Origin: Flammeovirgaceae bacterium
GTDB lineage: Bacteria > Bacteroidota > Bacteroidia > Cytophagales > Cyclobacteriaceae
Reading direction: 5' to 3'
DNA: 64,000 nucleotides
Assembly (NCBI GenBank): GCA_021300095.1
Contig: JAJTHV010000118.1
Location: 38,091-102,090, forward strand
Positions 55,177 to 63,370 of the stretch are shown in pieces; the stretch's first letter is position 1, and the number at the start of each line of letters is the position of its first letter. The translations under genes were made by a program, and so were the position numbers. The notes under the pieces were generated by a model. It worked only from the letters and a program-made list of their open reading frames with translations, did not search any database and was not told the origin of the DNA.

Positions 55177-55830
55177 ATGATTGACAGCAGATCTAGCGAC
55201 AGCCAACTGGTTGCGCTCTATCAAACCGGTAACGAAGAGGCGTTCGAAATGCTACTTCACAGACACAAATCCCGTATTTATACGGCTATCTATTTAATCG
55301 TTAAAGATCGCTATGAAGCACAAGATTTGCTTCAAGACACCTTTATAAAGGCGATTAACACGATAAAAGGTGGCCGATACAACGAAGAGGGCAAATTTCT
55401 ACCCTGGATTTGCAGGATCGCACATAACTTGGCTATCGACCATTTCCGAAAAAACAAGCGCTACCCAGAGGTAACGCTCGAAGATGGCAGCCATGTGTTT
55501 GATTCGATGCAGTTTGCAGAAGAATCTTTCGAAGACAAGCAAATGCTACGCGATACGCGTGCACGCATGCGCGACCTAATAAAGGAACTGCCTGAAGAAC
55601 AGAAGCAGGTGCTGATTATGCGGCACTATTTGCAAATGAGCTTTCAGGAAATAGCGGAACGCACGGATGTGAGTATAAACACGGCACTGGGGAGAATGCG
55701 CTATGCGTTGATCAACTTGAGAAAGAAGATGATTAAAAACCATATTGCCTATGATAAAAACATTTACCCAGAACGACCTGATCAGGTTTTTATACCACGA
55801 GACCTCGGAGCAAGAGGAGAGGGAGATTAA
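55177..55830 (+). CDS. ECF RNA polymerase sigma factor
   Basis: 217 residues. Sigma region 2 (EAFEMLLHRHKSRIYTAIYL, DRYEAQDLLQDTFIKAINTI, FLPWICRIAHNLAIDHFRKN) and region 4 (LIKELPEEQKQVLIMRHYLQ, FQEIAERTDVSINTALGRMR) are complete. The C-terminal 30 residues (HIAYDKNIYPERPDQ and onwards) extend past the usual end and are encoded by DNA that also codes for the start of the next gene in another frame. No membrane anti-sigma gene is adjacent; the overlapping small gene may be the regulator. Confidence 0.93.
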   Translation: MIDSRSSDSQLVALYQTGNEEAFEMLLHRHKSRIYTAIYLIVKDRYEAQDLLQDTFIKAINTIKGGRYNEEGKFLPWICRIAHNLAIDHFRKNKRYPEVTLEDGSHVFDSMQFAEESFEDKQMLRDTRARMRDLIKELPEEQKQVLIMRHYLQMSFQEIAERTDVSINTALGRMRYALINLRKKMIKNHIAYDKNIYPERPDQVFIPRDLGARGEGD

Positions 55831-55981
55831 CAAAGCATTGCTTTGCGACAGCGTGCTGCAGGCACAATACAATGAGTTGAGTGCTGGCATGAAAGCACTC
55901 GATGCCGCGCAGATGCAACCTTCCCCTGCCACCGTTTTATCCATTCTAAGCTACTCCCGCGGTATGCAGGAGCATGGCTAG
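55751..55981 (+). CDS. Small protein overlapping the sigma factor gene
   Basis: 76 residues from ATG 55751 (MIKTFTQNDLIRFLYHETSE), sharing 80 nt with the sigma factor gene in a different frame; a TTG two codons earlier is also possible. Helical, soluble, with a repeated acidic/leucine pattern (EEREINKALLCDSVLQAQYN). Size, position and lack of a membrane segment fit a soluble anti-sigma-like partner, but no conserved zinc motif is present. The gene ends 6 nt before a terminator hairpin, which supports it being real. Confidence 0.75.
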   Translation: MIKTFTQNDLIRFLYHETSEQEEREINKALLCDSVLQAQYNELSAGMKALDAAQMQPSPATVLSILSYSRGMQEHG

Positions 55982-55987
55982 CCTGAG

Positions 55988-56018
55988 AAAGAGCCTTCCT
56001 TGTTCGGAGGCTCTTTTT
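55988..56018 (+). terminator. Rho-independent terminator after the sigma-factor unit
   Basis: AAAGAGCCTTCC (55988-55999) pairs with GGAGGCTCTTT (56007-56017) with one bulge over a 7-nt loop, followed by TTAATT. Confidence 0.85.
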
Positions 56019-56098
56019 AATTACACCCCATCCACATCTTTCAACAACTCAGTTGAAATTTTTAGCGGTACATGTATGGATGTGTGTACCATTGCGCC

Positions 56099-56767
56099 AT
56101 GACAACAGAAAAACTTCTCACCGGCATGTTGTGGATGCATATTGCCGGAGGTACCATTGCATTAGTAAGTGGCCTGATAGCCATGTTCGCAACAAAAGGG
56201 GGTAAAACCCATCGGCTGGCAGGCAAAATTTATTTTGCCGGAATGACAGCTGTTTTTGTAGGCGCTCTGTTTACTGCGATTGGTCATCGCAAAGATTTTC
56301 TGCTGATGGTAGCATTTTTTAGCTACTACATGACCGTGCGCGGGTATCGGATTTTATATCTCAAAAAACTTAACCTCGGTCAGAAACCTCAGCTAATGGA
56401 TTGGATTATCAGTTCCTTGTCAGGAGTTTTTATCATTTCTTTATTGGGATGGGGAATTTGGGCGCTAATGCAAGGCGTTGGAATGGGCATTGCGGGAATT
56501 ATGTTTGCCTTGATTGGCTCTTCTTTTTTGATAGCCGATGCCCGGAATTTTATTCAACCGCCAAAAGAAAAGATGCATTGGTGGTATTCACACATTAGCA
56601 GCATGGGCGGAAGCTATATCTCAGCCGTCACCGCTTTTGTTGTGGTGAACATCCAACTTCCGCAACACAATTGGATTTTATGGATTTTGCCCGGAATAAT
56701 TGGCGGTATCATCATTGGACGAACTATTCGGAAGTACAAAGTTAAATTTCAGACAACGGCAGTTTAA
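56099..56767 (+). CDS. DUF2306-like integral membrane protein
   Basis: 222 residues from ATG 56099. Six to seven hydrophobic segments are seen (LLTGMLWMHIAGGTIALVSG, MTAVFVGALFTAIG, LSGVFIISLLGWGIWAL, WILWILPGIIGGIIIG). The opening with HxxGG and the KGGKTHRLAGKIYF loop are typical of DUF2306-type membrane proteins of unknown role. It stands alone between the sigma unit and the convergent hydrolase. Confidence 0.82.
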   Translation: MTTEKLLTGMLWMHIAGGTIALVSGLIAMFATKGGKTHRLAGKIYFAGMTAVFVGALFTAIGHRKDFLLMVAFFSYYMTVRGYRILYLKKLNLGQKPQLMDWIISSLSGVFIISLLGWGIWALMQGVGMGIAGIMFALIGSSFLIADARNFIQPPKEKMHWWYSHISSMGGSYISAVTAFVVVNIQLPQHNWILWILPGIIGGIIIGRTIRKYKVKFQTTAV

Positions 56768-56770
56768 TGC

Positions 56771-57598
56771 TTAAAGAAACAAAGCAACTTCTTCCACCAA
56801 TTCTTTCGATTTCAAATTATGTCCTAACCCTTCTGTGGTAATCAACTTGGCTTTTGGCCATACTTCAACCATATCCAAGGCTGTTTTGTAAGGTGCTTCT
56901 TTGTCTTCTTTATCGTGAATGATCAGGCCATCAATCGTCAATGCTTTTGCAAACTCTTTCATCTTAAAATAAGAGGGCGGATGGCCAATGGTTTGCAAGA
57001 AATACTGGTGCGTTAATTCAATCATCCGTTTCGATAATCCCAACACCTTCTGATAGTAATTGAAGAAATAGCCCACTTCTCCGGGAGCTGCCATGATCAC
57101 CAACTTGTTGATAGTCAAATTTGGAATGCGATGAAACGTATACACAGCCGCAAAGCCACCAAACGAATGGGTGAGGATGGCATGCAATGAAGGGTGCTTG
57201 GATATAAATTGTTCAATCAATCCACTGTAGTGCGGCAGATTGAGAAAATCTCCTTCGGACAAACCGTGGCCAGGGGCATCTAAGGAGTAAATAGTAAACT
57301 CTTCTTTGGGCAATCGATTGATCACATAGCGCCACCAGTAGCTGTGACTCTGCCATCCGTGCAGCATCAATACTTTCTTCTCTCCGTTTCCCCAGCGGTA
57401 GCCTTGTACTTTTTTATCATGATAGGTGAGCGTAAACTGCTCATCGGCTTTCTGTAGAAACTCGAGCTGATGCGGTTTCATTTTTATTCTGCGGGGCCAG
57501 CAGAATAGCTCAAAACCTTTTTTGCCGGCTACTTTGGGGGCAACAATGGCCAGCGTATTCAAATACAAGCCAATTGAACGAACGAATATTTTGTTCAT
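56771..57598 (-). CDS. Alpha/beta-hydrolase
   Basis: 275 residues. Oxyanion region MLHGWQSHSYWW, nucleophile elbow THSFGG, catalytic Asp probably in IIHDKEDKEAP and His in GLGHNLKSKE. Cytoplasmic esterase- or lipase-like enzyme; substrate unknown. It lies 17 nt downstream of the TetR regulator on the same strand and is the probable target of that repressor. The 40-residue N-terminus is hydrophobic at first (SIGLYLNTLAIVAPKVAGKK) and then basic. Confidence 0.88.
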   Translation of the reverse strand: MNKIFVRSIGLYLNTLAIVAPKVAGKKGFELFCWPRRIKMKPHQLEFLQKADEQFTLTYHDKKVQGYRWGNGEKKVLMLHGWQSHSYWWRYVINRLPKEEFTIYSLDAPGHGLSEGDFLNLPHYSGLIEQFISKHPSLHAILTHSFGGFAAVYTFHRIPNLTINKLVIMAAPGEVGYFFNYYQKVLGLSKRMIELTHQYFLQTIGHPPSYFKMKEFAKALTIDGLIIHDKEDKEAPYKTALDMVEVWPKAKLITTEGLGHNLKSKELVEEVALFL

Positions 57599-57615
57599 AA
57601 AAATTTAGTCAACAG

Positions 57616-58212
57616 TTAATTTTTTTCCGCGATGCCTTCGATCATTTTCTCCAGATGGGTGATCACGATTTGAATGTCGCGGTTGGATTTAGAGAGTTTG
57701 CTCATCATAATCGCCCCTTCCAGACTGGCAATCATCACGGTGGCAAAGTATTCGTGGTCGATTTCTTTTTTGATTTGCCCAAACTTCTGACCATTGGTCA
57801 ACAAAGTGACGATGGATTGCTTCAGCACGTCTAAAATCAGATTTGCTTTTTTACGCAAGTGCGGACTTTGGTCATCGGCCTCGATGGCCACATTCAGCAA
57901 CGGGCAACCTCCTTTGATCGGTGGTTTTGTCACATACGATTCAAAAAAATGAATAATGGCCTTCAGCTTGTCAACTGCATTGGATTTTTCTTTGATCTCT
58001 GATCGCATCTTCTCAAACATCACCTCCGTCAGGTGGACTAATGTTTGCTCTTCCAGCTTCTCTTTGCTTTTGAAATGTCGGTAAATGGCGCCTTTTGTAA
58101 ATCCGGTTGCATCTGTAATGTGACTAATCGAGGTTGCCCGATAGCCTTGTACATTAAATAAACCTCCGGCATGGTGAAGAATCGCTCCTTTTGTTTCGGT
58201 TGGATTGCGCAT
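57616..58212 (-). CDS. TetR-family repressor
   Basis: 198 residues from ATG 58212 (MRNPTETKGAILHHAGGLFN). The frame continues upstream to 58263, but that part contains the operator palindrome and is probably untranslated. The HTH is TSISHITDATGFTKGAIYRHF, one letter longer than listed elsewhere in short form; its core is GFTKGAIYRHFKSKEKL. The C-terminal ligand domain is AcrR/YxaF-like (PPIKGGCPLLNVAIEADDQS), with a cysteine at the PLLN turn. It controls itself and probably the hydrolase downstream. Confidence 0.92.
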   Translation of the reverse strand: MRNPTETKGAILHHAGGLFNVQGYRATSISHITDATGFTKGAIYRHFKSKEKLEEQTLVHLTEVMFEKMRSEIKEKSNAVDKLKAIIHFFESYVTKPPIKGGCPLLNVAIEADDQSPHLRKKANLILDVLKQSIVTLLTNGQKFGQIKKEIDHEYFATVMIASLEGAIMMSKLSKSNRDIQIVITHLEKMIEGIAEKN

Positions 58213-58220
58213 GCCACAAA

Positions 58221-58236
58221 GATACCGATCGGTATC
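58221..58236. promoter_or_regulatory. Perfect 16-bp palindrome, probable TetR operator
   Basis: GATACCGATCGGTATC reads the same on both strands and ends 8 nt before the TetR start codon (58212). The size and symmetry are those of a TetR-family operator. It also lies 77 nt upstream of the divergent kinase start, so repression could reach both directions. Confidence 0.8.
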
Positions 58237-58312
58237 TAAATAAAAAATCATTTGTTCCGGCAACTTCCGTAGATCGGTGTGTGTTTGTCATAAAAACCTC
58301 TATATTTTCTTC

Positions 58313-59704
58313 ATGGAAGATTTACTGCAACAGCTTCAACGAGTGCCCGAATTACAAACAGTGCCACTGACCCAGCTCCAATGGATGGCCGACAAGGGCC
58401 GGATCGATTCTTTTGCAGATGGTGAAAAGGTCTTTAATAAAGGCGATGCCATCAGCGAGCTGCGCATCATTCTGAAAGGAGAGGTCAATCTATTTTTGGA
58501 ACAAGCCGGTAATCTAAGAAACATGGGCACCGTTGGAGCCGGAGAAATTACAGGTAAGCTTCCGTTTTCACGGATGAAAGGTGCCACTGGAAACGGAATA
58601 GTTACAGGCGAAACGATCGTGTTCTCATTGCATCAGGATTTTTTTCCGGAGATGATTCGAAACCATCATGAATTGGTGGAAGCGCTGGTTCATGTGATGA
58701 CCGATCGGGTGCGCGACAACACGCGCATGCAACAACAAAACGACAAGATGATGGCGCTCGGCAAGCTCTCAGCCGGTCTGGCGCACGAACTCAACAATCC
58801 TTCGGCAGCAGTGGTGCGCAGCGCACATGAGTTGAAAAAACATCTCTCCAATATTCCAGATAACTTTAAGAGGGTCATTCAAATTCGGGCAACCGAGCAA
58901 GTGGTTGATCAGGTGAATCAATTGGTGTTCTCAAAAATTTCCAATGCGGGGAAGACTTCATTATCCATGTTGGCAAAAACAGCACTCGAAGATGAACTGA
59001 CGGATTGGTTAGAGTCGAATGAAATAGCCAATGCATATGAGATGACAGAAGTAATGGCGGAATTTGATATTCATGCCGAAGATTTGGAACAAGTAAAATC
59101 ATGGCTGCGACCGGAAGATAAGCAACCCGTGATTGGCTGGATTTATCAGGTGCTCACCACCGAAAAATTGGTGACGGAAATTGAAGAGGCTGCAAAGCGT
59201 ATCAACACGTTGGTATCGTCTGTGAAAGGATACACACACATGGATCAGGCGCCCGAAAAACAACTCACTGATATTCATGTGGGCATTCGCAATACGCTTA
59301 CCATGTTGAATCATAAACTGAAAAAGAATGGCATAAAACTGATTGAAAGTTTCGATGCGCAATTGCCGCAGGCATCGATCTTTATTAGTGAAATGAATCA
59401 GGTGTGGACGAATGTAATTGATAATGCCATCGATGCGATGGAAGGCCGCACAAACAATACACTCGAAATCAAAACGGAGAAGAAAGGATCGTTCATTAAT
59501 GTTTCGATCATCGACAATGGTCCCGGCATTCCGAAAGAAATACAAGACAAAATATTTGATCCCTTTTTTACGACTAAGTCCATTGGGAAGGGAACCGGTT
59601 TGGGCTTAGAAGTAGTTCGCCAGATTATTAATCAACACAATGGCAAAGTGTATGTAGATTCAAACCCAGGTCGAACAGAGTTTATTGTTTGTTTTCCGAT
59701 CTAA
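58313..59704 (+). CDS. cNMP-fold sensor histidine kinase
   Basis: 463 residues from ATG 58313 (MEDLLQQLQRVPELQTVPLT). The N-terminal domain (residues 10-135) has the cyclic-nucleotide-binding/CRP beta-roll (FADGEKVFNKGDAISELRII) but no HTH. A histidine-kinase core follows: His158 in KLSAGLAHELNNPSA, N-box VIDNAIDAMEG, G-boxes DNGPGIP and GTGLGLEVVRQII. No membrane segment, so it is cytoplasmic. It is followed by a receiver-flavoprotein and a UBP zinc finger on the same strand, and the receiver is its obvious phosphorylation target. Confidence 0.92.
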   Translation: MEDLLQQLQRVPELQTVPLTQLQWMADKGRIDSFADGEKVFNKGDAISELRIILKGEVNLFLEQAGNLRNMGTVGAGEITGKLPFSRMKGATGNGIVTGETIVFSLHQDFFPEMIRNHHELVEALVHVMTDRVRDNTRMQQQNDKMMALGKLSAGLAHELNNPSAAVVRSAHELKKHLSNIPDNFKRVIQIRATEQVVDQVNQLVFSKISNAGKTSLSMLAKTALEDELTDWLESNEIANAYEMTEVMAEFDIHAEDLEQVKSWLRPEDKQPVIGWIYQVLTTEKLVTEIEEAAKRINTLVSSVKGYTHMDQAPEKQLTDIHVGIRNTLTMLNHKLKKNGIKLIESFDAQLPQASIFISEMNQVWTNVIDNAIDAMEGRTNNTLEIKTEKKGSFINVSIIDNGPGIPKEIQDKIFDPFFTTKSIGKGTGLGLEVVRQIINQHNGKVYVDSNPGRTEFIVCFPI

Positions 59705-59714
59705 AAGTTGATAC

Positions 59715-59783
59715 ATGAAATGGCCATCTAAATGCCCTACATGTAACGGCACGATTAAAATGGCCATTTCTTGTGACCACTAA
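59715..59783 (+). CDS. Mini-ORF with zinc-ribbon-like cysteines (22 aa)
   Basis: ATG 59715 encodes 22 residues containing KCPTCNG and ending SCDH, three cysteines and a histidine that could bind zinc. It sits in the gap between kinase and flavoprotein genes. A 10-bp inverted repeat (AAATGGCCAT at 59718-59727 and ATGGCCATTT at 59759-59768) lies inside it, so the segment may instead be an RNA structure. The coding claim is weak. Confidence 0.3.
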   Translation: MKWPSKCPTCNGTIKMAISCDH

Positions 59784-59801
59784 AAAATAAAATATCAACA
59801 C

Positions 59802-61463
59802 ATGAAAAAACCAATTATACTGGCTGTAGATGATGATCCTCAAGTGTTGCGAGCAGTGGCGCGCGATCTACGCAATCAATATGGAAAAGAATACCGCATC
59901 ATCAGCACGACTTCGGCTAATGAAGCATTGGCTTCGCTCATTGAGCTGAAAAACAAAAATGAAACCATTGCACTGTTTCTGTCGGACCAGCGCATGCCCG
60001 AAATGCTAGGCGTTCAATTTTTGCAACAAGCCAAAGAACTTTTTCCGCAAGCAAAACGAATTTTGCTGACGGCCTATTCAGATACCGAAGCCGCCATTCG
60101 CGCAATCAATGAAGTGCAATTGGATTATTATCTCATGAAGCCTTGGGATCCACCGGAAGAAAAATTGTTTCCGGCTTTGAATGATCAGTTGGAGGAATGG
60201 CAAAGCAAACACATTCCGGTTTTTCATGGCATACGCATGGTGGGCTACCAATGGTCGCCCCGCTCGCATCAGATCAAAGATTTTCTTTCCGGCAATTTGA
60301 TCCCATACCAATGGCTGGATATTGAATCGGATGTATCTGCTTCGGAATTAATTCTGTTGAATCAGATTGAAACGAAAGATTTGCCGGCCGTATTTTTTGA
60401 AGACGGTTCGTTTCTTTTAAATCCGGATTTGGCGGCTGTTGGTGAGAAGACAGGCATGCAATCGAAAGCATCTAAAACGATGTACGATGTTACGATCATT
60501 GGTGCGGGACCAGCCGGATTAGCTGCAGCGGTGTACGGAGGTTCAGAAGGGTTGAATACCGCACTCATCGAAAAACGCGCTCCGGGTGGACAAGCCGGAA
60601 CGAGTTCGCGCATTGAAAATTATTTAGGTTTTCCCAATGGATTGAGTGGAGCCGAACTTTCGCGCAGAGCGATTTCGCAAGTCACACGCTTTGGTGTTGA
60701 ATTTCTTTCGCCACAGGAAGTAGTGGACATTACCATCAAAGACAATTATAAAATTATTTCCCTTCGCGATGGCAGCGTGTTGAATACCCGTAGTGTCATC
60801 ATCACCACGGGTGTCGATTACCGCGCACTCGAAGCCACCGACATCGAAAAGTTTACTGGAGCGGGCATTTATTATGGAGCATCCACCACCGAAGCACACG
60901 CGTGTCGCGATCAAGATGTGTACATTGTCGGTGGAGGTAATTCCGCAGGGCAATCGGCTATGTATTTATCCAACTTTGCAGCACGGGTTTTTATCGTCAT
61001 TCGCAAAAAAGATTTGTCGTCTACCATGTCGCAATACCTGATCGATCAGATCAATGGCACTAGCAACATTCACCTCGTACCAGAAACCATTGTAGGCCAA
61101 GTGCTGGGCAACGAGAAGTTGGAAGAGATTTGTCTGGAAAATATAGTGACGAAAGTACGGCAACAAGCAAAGGCGGCTGCGCTGTTTATTTTTATTGGCG
61201 CGAAGCCCATTACGGATTGGATCAAACTAGATATTATCAAAGACGACAAAGGTTTTATTGAAACGGGTCGCGATTTATTAAAATACGAAGCCTTCAAAAA
61301 ATCATGGAAGCTGCAACGCGAACCCTTTTTATTAGAGACTTGTAATCCGGGCATTTTTGCAGCGGGCGATGTTCGCTCAGGCGCAATGAACCGAGTGGCA
61401 TCGGCCGTAGGAGAAGGAGCGATGGCCATCAAATTTGTACACGAATACTTAGCCGAAAACTGA
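59802..61463 (+). CDS. Response receiver fused to thioredoxin-reductase-like flavoprotein
   Basis: 553 residues. Residues 1-135 are a receiver (ILAVDDDPQV, phospho-acceptor Asp62 in FLSDQRMPEM, Lys113 in LMKPWDPP). Residues 137-215 resemble a glutaredoxin-like fold (GYQWSPRSHQIKDFLSG, LPAVFFEDGSFLLNPD), but the active-site cysteines are replaced by Ser-Pro-Arg-Ser. Residues 228-553 are a thioredoxin-reductase-like FAD/NAD(P)H domain (IIGAGPAGLAAAVYGG; YIVGGGNSAGQSA; GIFAAGDVR), where the redox CxxC region reads YGASTTEAHAC, without CxxC. Phosphorylation by the upstream kinase may gate a flavin-dependent activity. Confidence 0.92.
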   Translation: MKKPIILAVDDDPQVLRAVARDLRNQYGKEYRIISTTSANEALASLIELKNKNETIALFLSDQRMPEMLGVQFLQQAKELFPQAKRILLTAYSDTEAAIRAINEVQLDYYLMKPWDPPEEKLFPALNDQLEEWQSKHIPVFHGIRMVGYQWSPRSHQIKDFLSGNLIPYQWLDIESDVSASELILLNQIETKDLPAVFFEDGSFLLNPDLAAVGEKTGMQSKASKTMYDVTIIGAGPAGLAAAVYGGSEGLNTALIEKRAPGGQAGTSSRIENYLGFPNGLSGAELSRRAISQVTRFGVEFLSPQEVVDITIKDNYKIISLRDGSVLNTRSVIITTGVDYRALEATDIEKFTGAGIYYGASTTEAHACRDQDVYIVGGGNSAGQSAMYLSNFAARVFIVIRKKDLSSTMSQYLIDQINGTSNIHLVPETIVGQVLGNEKLEEICLENIVTKVRQQAKAAALFIFIGAKPITDWIKLDIIKDDKGFIETGRDLLKYEAFKKSWKLQREPFLLETCNPGIFAAGDVRSGAMNRVASAVGEGAMAIKFVHEYLAEN

Positions 61464-61464
61464 T

Positions 61465-61746
61465 ATGAGTTTGAAAAAAGAAATTTGTTCACACCTGTTG
61501 GCATGGAGTCAGCAGGAAATGAAATTGCAAAAGAAACACCAATGCGATGAGTGTGTAAAGACAGGCGACAAGTGGGTTCACTTGCGTACATGCCAGACAT
61601 GCGGAGCCACGCTCTGCTGCGATTCATCTATCAACCAACATGCTTCAAAACACGCGAAGGCAACAGGCCATCCAATAGCGATCTCAGCCGAGCCGGGCGA
61701 GCAGTGGGCTTGGTGTTATGTGGATGAACAGATTGTGGGGTACTAG
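61465..61746 (+). CDS. UBP-type zinc-finger protein
   Basis: 93 residues from ATG 61465, one nucleotide after the flavoprotein stop. The ZnF-UBP pattern is clear: CDEC (Cys27, Cys30), CQTC (Cys43, Cys46), CC (Cys51, Cys52), His59, His63 and His69. In eukaryotes this finger binds the free C-terminus of ubiquitin; bacteria have no ubiquitin, so here it may bind the C-terminal tail of another protein, perhaps the flavoprotein or its target. Third gene of the redox-signalling unit. Confidence 0.9.
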   Translation: MSLKKEICSHLLAWSQQEMKLQKKHQCDECVKTGDKWVHLRTCQTCGATLCCDSSINQHASKHAKATGHPIAISAEPGEQWAWCYVDEQIVGY

Positions 61747-61752
61747 GATGAA

Positions 61753-63219
61753 TTAATCTTCGTGAATAGGGTCTCCTTTGAGAGAAGAATAAGTATTGAA
61801 AGCATCTAAAATTAGTTCTTTAATATCTATTGAATCAATCCAATCTGATTTATCACCTTTAATAACATTTGCAAAGAATGTATTCTGGAAAGGACTTAGC
61901 CTAATATTTTTAATACTGTATTTCGTTTTTGTTTTAACGTCTGTATATTCTATTCCTGGTTGAAACTTGTTTTGCTGATAATCTGCAAGCATAATTAGAT
62001 TGGGGATAAACACATCATAACTAGAGCAAAAATGAGATTCGGTTTTTGAAAACTGAGTTCGCTTCACCGCATTTATGAAAGTTTCCCCATTTCCATATAT
62101 TGAAATCATAAAATCAAAAACAACAGCCACGTAGACATTACGGTTTGTAAACTCACTTCTGAAAACATTTCTGATTTGATATATTCTCTCATCATATGTC
62201 AAATCACATAGTCTAACTAATTGACGAAGACTAAAGGTCTCTGATATTATCATATTCTCAATAATATACTGAATTAGCAAAAAACTAGTGGTATCAGATG
62301 GCCGGTTATATTGCTTATCCCAAAGTCTTTTTCGCTTAGGATTAATGGTTGATAAAATATCAAATACAGATTTTTTAATTTCGGTGCGATTGTCAAAATA
62401 GAATATCTCTTTACTATAAAATTTATCGAAGTACCCATTGAAATCAACGTCCACCCCAAATCGGTTATGAAAAATCCTTCGAATATTGCTTGCGTCACAG
62501 CAAAAAAGAATTTTATCGAAGCTAAATTTATTTTCTGTTCCTTCAATATCAATATGAACAGAAAAAACATTTAGTAATCTAAAGATTTGATCTGGATCAA
62601 TCCGATCAAGGTCATCTATAATCAAGATCGTTTTCTCTTTTTTATTTTTATCCTTTGCCTTCCCCAGTAGATCTTTAATTAGGAAGGTGTAAAGATCTTT
62701 CTCATAAGGATTGCCTGCTTTCTCGAGAATGGTTTTGGCAAACGCCTTTATCTTGTCAGAATCTTTGTCTTCTGTTTCTTCTATTTTTCGCTTTATCTTT
62801 TCGTTGAAATCGAACAATAATCTAGATACAGACATTAAACGTTTACCTATTTTAGGCACAGCTTCGAAAAGCGATGCCAAAGGTTCAAATATACTATCTG
62901 AATTATTAAAGATGGTAAGGTATGCTGCATAGACTTTTTCAAATTTGAAATTTTCTAAGTCTGGCTCATACTTTAATATCTCATACAAAATATCGAATTT
63001 AATGAGCTCAAAAACATCTTCGTTTTTGCTTGCCGCATAGTTTGTTGGAAATACGTGAATAGCTAGGTAGCTTTCGTTCTTATTAAAATAGGATTTTAGG
63101 AATGTTGTCTTCCCATTTCCAAAGATCCCCGAGAAAATGATACGATGATTATCAGGAATCGAAAGAAACTCTGAAAATTTCTTAGCTGGGCTTGTGGTTG
63201 TTAGTTGCTTCATCTTCAT
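61753..63219 (-). CDS. KAP-type P-loop NTPase
   Basis: 488 residues. Walker A GIFGNGKT (31-38) and the KAP-style Walker B TILIIDDLDRIDPDQ (about 197-210) identify the STAND-related KAP family, often linked to phage defence or signalling. No membrane segment is evident, unlike many KAP proteins. Codon use is visibly richer in A and T than in neighbouring genes, suggesting recent transfer. The gene stands alone, convergent with the UBP unit, and its C-terminal half (residues 250-488) shows no recognisable effector. Confidence 0.88.
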   Translation of the reverse strand: MKMKQLTTTSPAKKFSEFLSIPDNHRIIFSGIFGNGKTTFLKSYFNKNESYLAIHVFPTNYAASKNEDVFELIKFDILYEILKYEPDLENFKFEKVYAAYLTIFNNSDSIFEPLASLFEAVPKIGKRLMSVSRLLFDFNEKIKRKIEETEDKDSDKIKAFAKTILEKAGNPYEKDLYTFLIKDLLGKAKDKNKKEKTILIIDDLDRIDPDQIFRLLNVFSVHIDIEGTENKFSFDKILFCCDASNIRRIFHNRFGVDVDFNGYFDKFYSKEIFYFDNRTEIKKSVFDILSTINPKRKRLWDKQYNRPSDTTSFLLIQYIIENMIISETFSLRQLVRLCDLTYDERIYQIRNVFRSEFTNRNVYVAVVFDFMISIYGNGETFINAVKRTQFSKTESHFCSSYDVFIPNLIMLADYQQNKFQPGIEYTDVKTKTKYSIKNIRLSPFQNTFFANVIKGDKSDWIDSIDIKELILDAFNTYSSLKGDPIHED

Positions 63220-63370
63220 CTAATATTATTTGAAATTTAAATCTTTTTTAAGGAAGAATAGTGCTTAGATATTTACTTACTACGCAGCATAGATTTAATA
63301 CGTATTAGGCCATGAAATGGAATGTCATTTAACCAACTAGTAGTGAAATTCCGATAATTCCTAAATAAAA

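Noticed and set aside
58213..58263. Longer N-terminus of the TetR regulator
   Set aside because: The extension would encode the operator palindrome and precedes a start that fits the family N-terminus.
59802..61463. Calling the flavoprotein a thioredoxin reductase
   Set aside because: The CxxC redox motif is absent and the extra glutaredoxin-like domain also lacks cysteines.
61070..61627. Long minus-strand frame opposite the flavoprotein and UBP-finger genes
   Set aside because: Antisense shadow of two well-supported genes; no motif in its translation.
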